From a bacterium (GTDB taxonomy: Bacteria > Caldisericota > Caldisericia > Cryosericales > Cryosericaceae), in assembly GCA_021373025.1 (NCBI GenBank), contig JAJFTL010000046.1:1-32242 (forward strand): a DNA stretch of 32,242 bases, given 5' to 3'. Position numbers and translations under genes: made by a program. Under the pieces are notes generated by a model. It made no database searches and had not been told where the DNA came from. It saw only the letters and a program-made list of their open reading frames with translations. Shown here in pieces: positions 1 through 7,268 of the stretch. The first letter of the stretch is position 1, and each line of letters opens with the position of its first letter.

Positions 1-99
1 GACGAGATTGTTGAGGCGTTCCGCGCGGGCACATTTGTCAGTCTCAGCGGACAGGTCTCTCCATGCGACCACGAAGGAGATGGACATGGCAACTGCTAA
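1..99 (+). CDS. C-terminal end of an upstream protein, partial at the window edge
   Basis: Frame 1 is open from the first base to a TAA at 97-99 and reads as 32 residues. It has an amphipathic stretch (DEIVEAFRAGTF) and a polar Cys/His-containing tail ending DGHGNC. It overlaps the start of the Mrp gene by 14 nt, a normal arrangement for translationally coupled genes. NifX/NafY-type cofactor-binding proteins often sit next to Mrp genes and can end in a similar helix plus Gly/His-rich tail, so that family is possible. The identification is a guess, because only the tail is visible. The alternative is that this is merely open leader sequence of the Mrp gene. Confidence 0.45.
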   Translation, partial: DEIVEAFRAGTFVSLSGQVSPCDHEGDGHGNC

Positions 100-919
100 C
101 CCTATTGGACAGATTCCTGCTCCAGAATTCAACCATGTACGGCATGTGCTGGCAGTCGCCAGCGGAAAGGGCGGCGTGGGGAAGTCCCTCGTGTCGGCCA
201 TGGCGGCGGTCGGGCTGGCTCGCCGCGGGCTGAAGGTAGGTATCATGGATGCCGACATTACAGGTCCTTCCATTCCGCGCCTCTTTGGTCTGACGGCGCG
301 CCCTGAGTCTTCGGGGATCGGTGTCCTTCCACCCCAGACACCTCTGGGCATCAAGATCATTTCAATCAACATGTTCCTCCAGGAGTCCAACCAGGCGGTC
401 ATCTGGCGTGGCCCGCTGCTCACGTCAGCTGTCAAGCAGTTCTGGACAGACATGGTCTGGGGCGATCTGGACGTCCTCATCATGGACCTGCCACCGGGAA
501 CAGCTGACGTGCCCCTGACAGTCTTCCAATCCCTTCCGGTTGACGGCATCCTTATGGTCACGACTCCACAGGAGCTGGCTGGCATGATCGTCGAGAAGGC
601 TGCCGGCATGGCAAAGCAGATGAAGAAGCCGGTGATTGGCATCGTCGAGAATATGGCGATGGCCACGTGCCCTCACTGCGGCGAATCCTTTGAATTGTTT
701 GGGCCCAGTCACGTCGAAGAGCTTGCAGATCACATTGGAGCGCCTGTACTTGCACGCCTGCCCATCGACTCTAACGTGACCGTGCTTGCCGATACCGGGC
801 ACGTGGAAGATGTGGACATGCCCTCCTTTGCACCAGTTATTGAGGCACTCGCCGAATACGTTGCGACGCCTGTTACCGTGGCGACTCCACCGGTAAAACC
901 GGTCAATCCTGTTGGCTGA
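86..919 (+). CDS. Mrp/NBP35-family ATP-binding iron-sulfur carrier
   Basis: This is a 277-aa cytoplasmic P-loop ATPase of the Mrp/ApbC/NBP35 family, whose members bind and transfer Fe-S clusters to apoproteins. The deviant Walker A motif GKGGVGKS lies near residue 28, followed by the DADITGPSIPRLFG segment typical of the family, then DLPPGTAD (Walker B/switch II region). The C-terminal half contains CPHCGESFELFG, the CxxC pair that holds the bridging cluster in the dimer. I chose ATG 86 because AAGGAG at 74-79 sits 6 nt before it; the open frame extends further upstream, but the ATG at 80 would abut the ribosome site. It overlaps the end of an upstream gene and is followed 18 nt later by a CGGC-domain gene, so the three probably form one operon. 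The family call is secure; the client protein is unknown. Confidence 0.93.
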   Translation: MATANPIGQIPAPEFNHVRHVLAVASGKGGVGKSLVSAMAAVGLARRGLKVGIMDADITGPSIPRLFGLTARPESSGIGVLPPQTPLGIKIISINMFLQESNQAVIWRGPLLTSAVKQFWTDMVWGDLDVLIMDLPPGTADVPLTVFQSLPVDGILMVTTPQELAGMIVEKAAGMAKQMKKPVIGIVENMAMATCPHCGESFELFGPSHVEELADHIGAPVLARLPIDSNVTVLADTGHVEDVDMPSFAPVIEALAEYVATPVTVATPPVKPVNPVG

Positions 920-937
920 GAGCATTGAGGAGGTATC

Positions 938-1387
938 ATGAGCGACGAGATCGTCCGCGTTGGCATTATCATGTGTAACAGGTACCATACATGTGCAGCA
1001 GGCAAGTGTCTGCGCGCCATGAAGAACCGGGAGGGGGCATTCAGCATCTACGCGGGGAAGGAAGTGGAACTGGTCGGCTGCACGACATGCGGCGGGTGTC
1101 CGGGAGGCAACATCGAATATGCTCCCGCAGAGATGAAGAAGAATGGTGCGACGGTCATCCACCTTGCAACAGGCATGCTGGTCGGCTACCCGCCCTGTAC
1201 GCGGGTCGACTACTTCCGACGGTTTATCTCGGAGCAATTCGGTCTTCCCGTCGTCGTCGGCACACACCCCATTCCACAGAAGTACTTCAAGATCCATGAA
1301 ACGCTGGATTCCTGGAACTCTCCGATGTGGCAGGAGCTCATCCAGCCTACGCTGGCTACCGAGGAAATCCGCCTGGCATACGACTAA
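938..1387 (+). CDS. CGGC domain-containing protein
   Basis: This 149-aa protein matches the CGGC family (Pfam CGGC domain), small cysteine-rich proteins of anaerobes and archaea thought to bind metal. Seen directly: an N-terminal strand followed by MCNRYHTCAAGKC, the signature CTTCGGCPGG near residues 48-57, and a later YPPCTR segment, giving many conserved cysteines. GAGGAGG at 927-933 is 4 nt before the ATG. It follows the Mrp gene by 18 nt and so is probably co-transcribed with it. Family function is not established; the pairing with an Fe-S carrier suggests a metal- or cluster-binding role, which is inference. A hairpin repeat follows directly at 1390-1442. Confidence 0.88.
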   Translation: MSDEIVRVGIIMCNRYHTCAAGKCLRAMKNREGAFSIYAGKEVELVGCTTCGGCPGGNIEYAPAEMKKNGATVIHLATGMLVGYPPCTRVDYFRRFISEQFGLPVVVGTHPIPQKYFKIHETLDSWNSPMWQELIQPTLATEEIRLAYD

Positions 1388-1389
1388 AT

Positions 1390-1442
1390 CAGAAGGAATG
1401 TGAAGACCTTTGTACCTGGTACAAGAGATGTTCACAATTTGT
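1390..1442. repeat. 53-bp dispersed hairpin repeat, copy 1
   Basis: This is 46/53 identical, without gaps, to 19227-19279 in the same orientation. It begins CAGAAGGAATGTGAAGAC and contains the perfect dyad TTGTACC-T-GGTACAA (1410-1424). The dyad is enclosed by a second pairing, TGTGAA (1399-1404) with TTCACA (1431-1436), and a short TCACAA-T-TTGTGA palindrome follows. It fills the gap between the convergent CGGC gene and sensor kinase gene. There is no T-tract, so ordinary intrinsic termination is not obvious. Confidence 0.85.
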
Positions 1443-1447
1443 GAGCG

Positions 1448-3886
1448 CTAGGCAGCCGGCAGGATGATGGAGAACGTGCTCCCCTTGCCCACCTCACTGG
1501 TGACGGCAACATGGCCGTGTATGGCTTCCACGGCCTTGCGGACGATGGCGAGGCCAAGGCCATTCCCTCCGGATTCGCGGCTTCGGCTGGGGTCGACTCG
1601 GGTGAAGCGGTCCCAGATGTGCGGTAGTGCCTCGGGGGGTATGCCGGGGCCCTGGTCGTTGACCGCAATCGTCACCCAGTCTTTGGTTTGCTGAGCAGTG
1701 ATGGCGACGGTTGTCCCTTCAGGTGCATAGCGGACGGCGTTGTCGACCAGGTTGTCCAGGGCGATGGTCAGCAGATCGCGGTTGGTGGTCACTGACAGTT
1801 CTTCGGACGGCGTCTGCAGGGTGAGCTCCTTGGCGGCCAGCTGGTCGGCGAAGGCGATGGACAGGTCATGCCAGACCTCAGCAAGCTTGCACGGTTCCAT
1901 CGGCACCTCTTCCTGGCGGTCGAGGCGTGCCAGCAGGAGCAGGGATTCGGAGAGCCGCGTGGAGCGTTCCGCCTGTGATGCGATAGCGGTGAGATGCCTG
2001 CGGAAGTCGTCAGGTTGTTCATCCTGGTTGAGTGCGACCTGTGCGTTGAGAGCGATCGAGCTCAGCGGCGTGCGCAGTTCGTGCCCGGCGTCGCCCGTGA
2101 ACTGCTCCAGGCGGCGCATGGACTCGGTGACCGGACGAAGAGCAAGGCTCGCTGCGATCAGGCCGGCCAGAACAATGAAAAGGAAGGCGACGGGTCCAGC
2201 CCACGCGGCAGTCTTCCATAGCTCCTGCATGTCCTGCTGGACAGGGCGCATCGTCGTCCCCAGCAGGAACGTATAGACGACACCGTCTTTCAGACGACCA
2301 CTGGCACTGATCACGCGCAGGGCCAGGTTGCAGCCGGGTGGAAGGGACCAGTCCGTATGATTTGGGACGAAGCGGGTTGTAGGTGTGTTCGTAGCCGTCA
2401 CCACACTGAGCAGGCTGTCTGCCTGGTTGATGGTGATGCCGCCGGGCTGACCGTCCTTCTGCTGGAACTTCAGCGAATACGACATGCCGGTCCGGGCGAT
2501 GGTCAGTGCGTAGTCAGCAAGCTGGAGAGACTTCGCTGAAGCCGATGATGAGTCGAGACTGGTCAGGATGCCACTGAGTGTGGCAGCGTCATGCTGAAGC
2601 GTCTTGTCCAGGCGGGCGACGGAAGCCGTCTCGTACGTCTGCACGAACCATCCGGCAGTGGGAACCAGCGCCAGACAAACGACAAGAACGGTCAGGACCG
2701 CCTGGCGCATGACGGCCCGACGGAGGATCTCCTCGGAAGATGGGACGGCGTGGTCGCGCCTCTGACCCGTCGCATATCCCAGTGCGAAGAGTAGGGCAAG
2801 GAGTGCAGGGACAGCCCAGAGGAGCGTATGGCGCAAGCGGATGTCTTGCCAGTATGCTGGTTCAGGCGCGACCAGTTCAACGCGGACATTGCCCTTCGTG
2901 GTCGACGTGAGATATGCAGCGCGTGGCTTGCCACCCTCAAGGGGTGCCAGGTCACGCCATGCCGGCGGGTCACCAACCTTCTGATACGCGGCGGGACCGT
3001 AATCTACGCCCGCCCGGTCCTGCAGCTTGCCGTCCACCAGGATACGGAACGAACAATCCGGGTACGACATGGCATACGTGGCATGAAGGTACGCTGCCGA
3101 GACGTCGCCTGTCGAAAGCCACTCGGACATGGTGTTTGCCGTTGATGTCACGATGAGGTCGGTGGCCCGGGCGAAGTTCTCCCGCGCTGCAGCGTGCGTC
3201 CTCCTGACGAGGGTCCATACGACAGGGACGGCGAGCAGCGCGCCGATGAGCGCCAGAGTGAATCCTCGGCGCAGCGGCGTCCACGACTGTGTTCTCTTGG
3301 TAATGTGGTTTGCAGGTATGACAAACGCTGCGATGACACAGACGGCAGCACCGCACAGGCATGCCAACATGGCGATCATCAGTGACCGTGACATCCTCGT
3401 CTGAGCGGGAGTAGGGCCGGCGCTGCCGATCATGATCTCGCCTGACACGGTACCCATACTTGAACTCACATACGTGACGAACAGCGGCTGAAGTTCGTCC
3501 GGCGCATCCACCGGTGCCAACGACATCCGGTACTGCCACGAACTCTCGCCGGCAGCATTTCCCAGCACCTGGTCGAGGTTGTAGTCGGTACCGACGAGGA
3601 CATCGATGTTCTTGCTTACGATGTGGACGCGGATGAATCCTCGTGTACCGAGAGCGGGCAGCTGGTCTGCGATCGTACCCTTAACCGTCTCGTTCGTTAT
3701 CTCCTTCGCCTCCAGGTTCGCGATGCGCTCCCGGATGGTCGTGTTGACTTCGGCTGTCGTGATCTCCTGGGTATCCGGGTCGGCAGCACCGTGTGTGGCG
3801 CTGCGCATGAGACTGCCCAGGACGATCCCTGCAATCAGCAGTAGTCCGGCCACTCCGAGCAGCAAAGTGCGTCGCGTTCTCTTCAT
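1448..3886 (-). CDS. Sensor histidine kinase with three extracytoplasmic modules
   Basis: This is a membrane sensor kinase of 812 aa, long for its class. Hydrophobic segments lie near residues 6-24, 165-190, 212-230, 355-375, 397-418 and 568-592. They delimit three extracytoplasmic regions of about 120-140 residues each, at roughly 25-165, 232-355 and 418-567. The catalytic part follows directly: H-box GHELRTPLSS, N-box DNLVDNAVRYAP, G1 NDQGPGIPP, F-box-like IWDRFTRVD and G2 GNGLGLAIV. The SD AAGGAGG abuts the first ATG (3895), so the second ATG at 3886, 9 nt away, is the better start. The likely partner is the OmpR-type regulator at 6134-6832, since it is the only regulator nearby. Its own promoter carries the regulon box (3983-3999), implying autoregulation. 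The ligand is unknown; secreted cysteine-rich peptides or envelope redox state are possibilities from context. Confidence 0.93.
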   Translation of the reverse strand: MKRTRRTLLLGVAGLLLIAGIVLGSLMRSATHGAADPDTQEITTAEVNTTIRERIANLEAKEITNETVKGTIADQLPALGTRGFIRVHIVSKNIDVLVGTDYNLDQVLGNAAGESSWQYRMSLAPVDAPDELQPLFVTYVSSSMGTVSGEIMIGSAGPTPAQTRMSRSLMIAMLACLCGAAVCVIAAFVIPANHITKRTQSWTPLRRGFTLALIGALLAVPVVWTLVRRTHAAARENFARATDLIVTSTANTMSEWLSTGDVSAAYLHATYAMSYPDCSFRILVDGKLQDRAGVDYGPAAYQKVGDPPAWRDLAPLEGGKPRAAYLTSTTKGNVRVELVAPEPAYWQDIRLRHTLLWAVPALLALLFALGYATGQRRDHAVPSSEEILRRAVMRQAVLTVLVVCLALVPTAGWFVQTYETASVARLDKTLQHDAATLSGILTSLDSSSASAKSLQLADYALTIARTGMSYSLKFQQKDGQPGGITINQADSLLSVVTATNTPTTRFVPNHTDWSLPPGCNLALRVISASGRLKDGVVYTFLLGTTMRPVQQDMQELWKTAAWAGPVAFLFIVLAGLIAASLALRPVTESMRRLEQFTGDAGHELRTPLSSIALNAQVALNQDEQPDDFRRHLTAIASQAERSTRLSESLLLLARLDRQEEVPMEPCKLAEVWHDLSIAFADQLAAKELTLQTPSEELSVTTNRDLLTIALDNLVDNAVRYAPEGTTVAITAQQTKDWVTIAVNDQGPGIPPEALPHIWDRFTRVDPSRSRESGGNGLGLAIVRKAVEAIHGHVAVTSEVGKGSTFSIILPAA

Positions 3887-3967
3887 CCCGTCCATCCTCC
3901 TTGTCTGGCAGGCCGCCGGACATTATCGTCGAGGCGCCCTCTTTCTGTTACGGCGACCTGCCTGAAT

Positions 3968-3999
3968 AGCATAGCAGGTCCACGTTAAGACAACGTTAA
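3968..3999 (-). promoter_or_regulatory. Regulon box and promoter for the sensor kinase (site A)
   Basis: On the minus strand TTAACGTT-N3-TTAACG (3999-3983) is an 11-bp-period direct repeat. It is followed after 9 nt by the -10-like hexamer TATGCT (3973-3968). The box covers the -35 region, as in PhoB-type activation. The same arrangement is found at sites B, C and D. Confidence 0.8.
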
Positions 4000-4035
4000 C
4001 CGTATTGAGGTGTTGTGTCCAGAGATACTCCTATC

Positions 4036-4067
4036 TTAACGTTGAGTTAACGATATCGTGCTATATT
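4036..4067 (+). promoter_or_regulatory. Regulon box and promoter for the first BNR gene (site B)
   Basis: TTAACGTT-N3-TTAACG (4036-4052) with half-sites 11 bp apart is followed after 9 nt by the -10-like hexamer TATATT (4062-4067). It lies back to back with site A, so the kinase and BNR genes are divergently controlled by the same factor. The position of this -10 also rules out the TTG at 4066 as the protein start. Confidence 0.8.
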
Positions 4068-4110
4068 GCGAAAGAAGATATGGACGGCAAGACGTGGAGG
4101 TGGTTTAGAC

Positions 4111-6114
4111 GTGGACATGCCCGTGAGCAAGTGGAAACTGTGGGCTGATGTCATTGTTGGCTGGATGCTGATTGTGGCAGTCGTAGTGTTTATCAAGGTT
4201 GCCATTCCTCGGCTGCAGAAACGTGCGCTCAGCAATGACCCGGGAGTACCTGCCGGGGTGCAGTGGACGGCACTGGGCAACATCTGGGGCGGCGACGTGT
4301 CAGCGCTGACGTCGTCTGCCGACGGACGCCTGTATGCCGGCATGGCGAGCGGGGCAATCTACCGTTCTCTGGATGGCATGAACTGGAAACTCCTGTCGAG
4401 GACGAAGTCCGGACAGGGTGTGACCGCGTTGACCGCAACGTCCGGGCCGATGACGGTGATCGTCCGGGCGGTCGAGCGCGAGGGCCTGCAGGTGAGCGAT
4501 GACGACGGTCAGACATGGCGGCAGTCCGGCCGAGGCTTCGGTGACGATACAGTCACAGCACTGGGGCAGGCGGGGGATGGGGCCCTCCTGTACGCGGCGA
4601 CGGCCAACCACGGCATCTACGTGTCACGGGATATCGGCAGGCACTGGCGATCGGCGAATACGGGCTTGCCGACCCTCAGCATCAGTTGCCTGCTGGCGAC
4701 GACGGCTGGCGGTGATCAGTTGTTTGCCGGCACCTACGACCAGGGTGTCTTTGTTGCAGATACAGCAACGCTCACGTGGAAGGCCTGCGGACGTGCCAGT
4801 CTGCCTCAGACAGCGTCAGTCACCGCTCTGGCGTGGGACGCATCGCGACCGGACACGATTGCAGCAGTGATCAGCCACACGAGTATCTACATCAGCACGG
4901 ATGGAGGGGCGACGTGGACGTCAGCGGCAGAACTCCCGCAGGGTGCCGGTGACGTGTTTGCCATGAGCGTGACTATCCAGCCGTCGTGGCAACTGGTCGT
5001 CGGCACGAACAACGGGAGCGTGTATGCGGCAGCCGACCCATTGAAGGAGTGGCAGCCCGTGTCGTCCGGCATGCGCGGGTTTGGGATCCGCACGCTGTGC
5101 CGGTGGATGGACAGGGTCCTCGTTGCTGGTACATCCGGGGGAGTATTCGAGATGGACGCTGCGTCATGGCGGTGGGCTGACGTCAGCACGGGGATGCAGG
5201 AGGCCGCAATCACCTGTGTCGTGCCCGATCCTGCGAGCCCGTCGCGACTGTACGTTGGAACGACCGGTGGCATGTACGTCTCGCGTGATGGAGGGACTGC
5301 CTGGAGCCGGACAGCAACAGAACTGGAGTCGCAGGACATCGCCGTGATCCATGCGGGGATACCGAAGCAGGTGGGGACACGGCGAAAAGGACTCTGGATA
5401 TCGGAGGATGGCACGCGGTGGCACCGTGTGGCAGAAAACGATATCAGTGACGACGTGCTGGCGCTTCTGCCCTTTGCCTCTGAGCCTACGGTAGTCCTTG
5501 CCGGGACGTCCCTTGGCGTCTGGCGCGTCGATCTCGCCCGGGGGACGGCGACGGACAGCAGTCTGGGGCTACCGAGGGGATCCGCATCACAACAGGTAAC
5601 CTATGTTGAGGTCGCAGCATTGGCAGCCGATCCGGCCGATGAACAGCATGTGCTGGCTATCATCATTGGAGACGGCTTGTGGGAATCAACCAATGGCGGT
5701 GCGTTGTGGACGCCAGTCGAGCTCATGGATCGTCCGATGCTGGGCAGTGCCGCCGACCTCAGCTGGTTGTCCAGTGTGCTCATGGAGTCGTCATCCAGAA
5801 CGTATGTCGGTTCAATGGCGCGGGGCATCTGGACCGGAGCGCCAGGTGATACCTGGACACCCATCAACAAAGGACTGTCCCGGATTGGCGTTCACTACGG
5901 ATCGGTCCAGGCGCTGACAAAGGACAGCAAGGGGCGCCTGTTTGCCGGCACGTCGAGCGGAGGCGTCTTCATGTTATTGCCCGGGGAGACTCAGTGGCTG
6001 CGGATCAACCAGGGATTATCGTCGCTTGGCGGACAGACGTTGACGGTAGGCACCGATCCAGGGGTATTGTACTGCGCCATGAACGGGGTGGTCTACCGCT
6101 GCCGCATTCCCTGA
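4111..6114 (+). CDS. Membrane-anchored BNR/Asp-box beta-propeller protein
   Basis: This 667-aa protein has one N-terminal membrane segment (about residues 13-35) and a large, probably extracytoplasmic repeat domain. At least seven Asp-box-like motifs (S-x-D-x-G-x-x-W type) are visible, for example SDDDGQTW, SRDIGRHW, STDGGATW, SRDGGTAW and SEDGTRW. They alternate with strands such as LYAGMASGAIYRS and LFAGTSSGGVF, as in sialidase/Ycf48/VPS10-like propellers. No catalytic sialidase residues were identified, so a binding or scaffold role is more likely than hydrolysis. The GTG at 4111 is chosen because GGAGG at 4096-4100 is 10 nt upstream; ATG 4117 is the alternative. It lies between the kinase and regulator genes on the opposite strand, with regulon box B as its promoter, suggesting a sensory or accessory role. 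It resembles the protein at 22409-24436. Ligand unknown. Confidence 0.85.
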   Translation: MDMPVSKWKLWADVIVGWMLIVAVVVFIKVAIPRLQKRALSNDPGVPAGVQWTALGNIWGGDVSALTSSADGRLYAGMASGAIYRSLDGMNWKLLSRTKSGQGVTALTATSGPMTVIVRAVEREGLQVSDDDGQTWRQSGRGFGDDTVTALGQAGDGALLYAATANHGIYVSRDIGRHWRSANTGLPTLSISCLLATTAGGDQLFAGTYDQGVFVADTATLTWKACGRASLPQTASVTALAWDASRPDTIAAVISHTSIYISTDGGATWTSAAELPQGAGDVFAMSVTIQPSWQLVVGTNNGSVYAAADPLKEWQPVSSGMRGFGIRTLCRWMDRVLVAGTSGGVFEMDAASWRWADVSTGMQEAAITCVVPDPASPSRLYVGTTGGMYVSRDGGTAWSRTATELESQDIAVIHAGIPKQVGTRRKGLWISEDGTRWHRVAENDISDDVLALLPFASEPTVVLAGTSLGVWRVDLARGTATDSSLGLPRGSASQQVTYVEVAALAADPADEQHVLAIIIGDGLWESTNGGALWTPVELMDRPMLGSAADLSWLSSVLMESSSRTYVGSMARGIWTGAPGDTWTPINKGLSRIGVHYGSVQALTKDSKGRLFAGTSSGGVFMLLPGETQWLRINQGLSSLGGQTLTVGTDPGVLYCAMNGVVYRCRIP

Positions 6115-6133
6115 AGAGGATTGTGGCAGACAC

Positions 6134-6832
6134 CTAGTTGTGCTGTTGTTCCTTCGCAGGTTGTGGCAGGATGCCGTAGCCGCGTCCCCGTTCGGTCACA
6201 ATGAGGGGGTTGTCTGGATCAGTGTCCACCTTGGCGCGCAAGTATCGTATATGGGTGCGCAAGGTATCCGACCACAGAAAGGTTCGCTCTCCCCACAGGT
6301 GATCCTCGAGTTCCTCGCGGGGGACGATGCGTCCCTGATTGCGCAGGAGGTACTCGAGCAATTGCTCTTCCTTGGCGCTCAGGGCCACCCGTTGTCCTGC
6401 TACCGTGCAGACATGCGACACCACATCCAGCACGACCTTCCTCGCAGTCAGAACAGTTGTCTTTGCGTCGTTGCGTCGCCGAAGCAACGCGCGCACACGC
6501 GCCAGCAGTTCACTCAGATCGAACGGCTTGGTAAGGTAGTCATCGGCGCCGGTGTCAAGGGCTGTCACCTTGTCCCTGGTCATATCACGTGCTGTCAGGA
6601 TCAGGACTGGCATGGTGTACCCTTCGGAGCGAATGGTTCGCAGGAACGTCAGCCCGTCCATGTGCGGCATCATGAGGTCCAGCAGGATGAGGTCATATGC
6701 TTGTTCGACGTGTACCTTTCCTAGTGCGTCCCGTCCGTCGGTAGCGGTGTCGACCGTCAGTCGCTCATGTGCCAAGGCGTCGCCTAGCGCCGACGCCATC
6801 GTCGGTTCGTCTTCCACGACAAGAACTCTCAC
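6134..6832 (-). CDS. OmpR/PhoB-family response regulator
   Basis: This 232-aa DNA-binding regulator has an N-terminal receiver domain with acidic pocket E7/D8, phosphoacceptor D52 (LLDLMMPHMDG), T80 (LILTA) and K102 (TKPF). A C-terminal winged helix follows from about residue 130, with SAKEEQLLEYLL, the recognition-helix region TLRTHIRYLRAKVD and the wing TERGRGYGI. The start is GTG 6832, with GGGGG about 6 nt upstream; nearby ATGs are out of frame. It should be phosphorylated by the kinase at 1448-3886. Regulators of this family bind direct repeats with a period near 11 bp, exactly the form of boxes A-D, so it is the obvious candidate to bind them. The gene converges on the BNR gene end with only about 20 nt between. 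Family assignment secure; regulon inferred. Confidence 0.95.
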   Translation of the reverse strand: MRVLVVEDEPTMASALGDALAHERLTVDTATDGRDALGKVHVEQAYDLILLDLMMPHMDGLTFLRTIRSEGYTMPVLILTARDMTRDKVTALDTGADDYLTKPFDLSELLARVRALLRRRNDAKTTVLTARKVVLDVVSHVCTVAGQRVALSAKEEQLLEYLLRNQGRIVPREELEDHLWGERTFLWSDTLRTHIRYLRAKVDTDPDNPLIVTERGRGYGILPQPAKEQQHN

Positions 6833-6858
6833 ATCATCCCCCTGAACAGCTACTTCTC

Positions 6859-6909
6859 CAGCAGTCTACCATACATTGCCTCCAACCGAACATGTATCGG
6901 AGACTGCTG
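6859..6909. repeat. 51-bp imperfect inverted repeat upstream of operon I
   Basis: CAGCAGTCT (6859-6867) pairs with AGACTGCTG (6901-6909). Inside it ATACAT (6871-6876) pairs with ATGTAT (6892-6897), leaving a 15-nt loop. It lies between the regulator start (6832) and box C (6914). It could be an extended operator, or a hairpin in the leader of the regulator mRNA. Confidence 0.6.
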
Positions 6910-6913
6910 CTCC

Positions 6914-6946
6914 TTAACGTTCAGTTAACGTTGGATGATGTACAGT
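6914..6946 (+). promoter_or_regulatory. Regulon box and promoter for operon I (site C)
   Basis: TTAACGTT-N3-TTAACG (6914-6930) is followed after 10 nt by TACAGT (6941-6946) as a -10 candidate. A start near 6953 would give a leader of about 35 nt before the peptide gene. The box matches A, B and D in every conserved base; the -10 spacing is one base longer. Confidence 0.78.
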
Positions 6947-6987
6947 GCGTTTACAGCCGCGCGGCTGAACCGGGTAAGGAGGCACAT

Positions 6988-7236
6988 ATGAACAAGCGAA
7001 GGACCGTACTCCTGTGGATCATTGGTCTCATTGTGCTGCTTCTAGTCTCAATCGTTGTCCCTGGTGTTCATGCGGTGTCTGCTGATTGTTATTACAACTG
7101 TTACTGGGAGACCGCCTGTATCGTCAACCACCAGACGGGATGTGAACAGCACTTTGGCATGGAGTTCCTTGTCGGGGGCATGCCGGTTTGCTTCGAACGA
7201 TGTTCTAACCCCTGTTCGACCAACTGCTTCAAGTAG
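6988..7236 (+). CDS. Secreted eight-cysteine small peptide (operon I)
   Basis: This is an 82-aa precursor. MNKRR is followed by a hydrophobic stretch to about residue 25 and a plausible signal-peptidase site after VHA (residue 29). The mature part of about 53 residues holds eight cysteines spaced C-x3-C-x5-C-x7-C-x15-C-x3-C-x3-C-x3-C, so it probably folds through four disulfides after export. AAGGAGG at 6976-6982 is 5 nt before the ATG. It is the first gene after regulon box C and lies 32 nt before an ABC permease; thioredoxin-like genes follow in the operon. Small disulfide peptides beside an ABC transporter and a thioredoxin recall bacteriocin loci such as lactococcin 972-type or SKF-type clusters, but I recognise no family. 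It could be a toxin, a signal, or the substrate sensed by the kinase. Confidence 0.82.
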   Translation: MNKRRTVLLWIIGLIVLLLVSIVVPGVHAVSADCYYNCYWETACIVNHQTGCEQHFGMEFLVGGMPVCFERCSNPCSTNCFK

Positions 7237-7268
7237 CTGTTAAGGACGGAGAGGGAGTGTACGGTGCC

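Noticed and set aside
425-1435. Long minus-strand ORF (336 codons) opposite the Mrp and CGGC genes
   Set aside because: It lies antisense to two well-supported genes, has no recognisable domain and reads as low-complexity antisense sequence.
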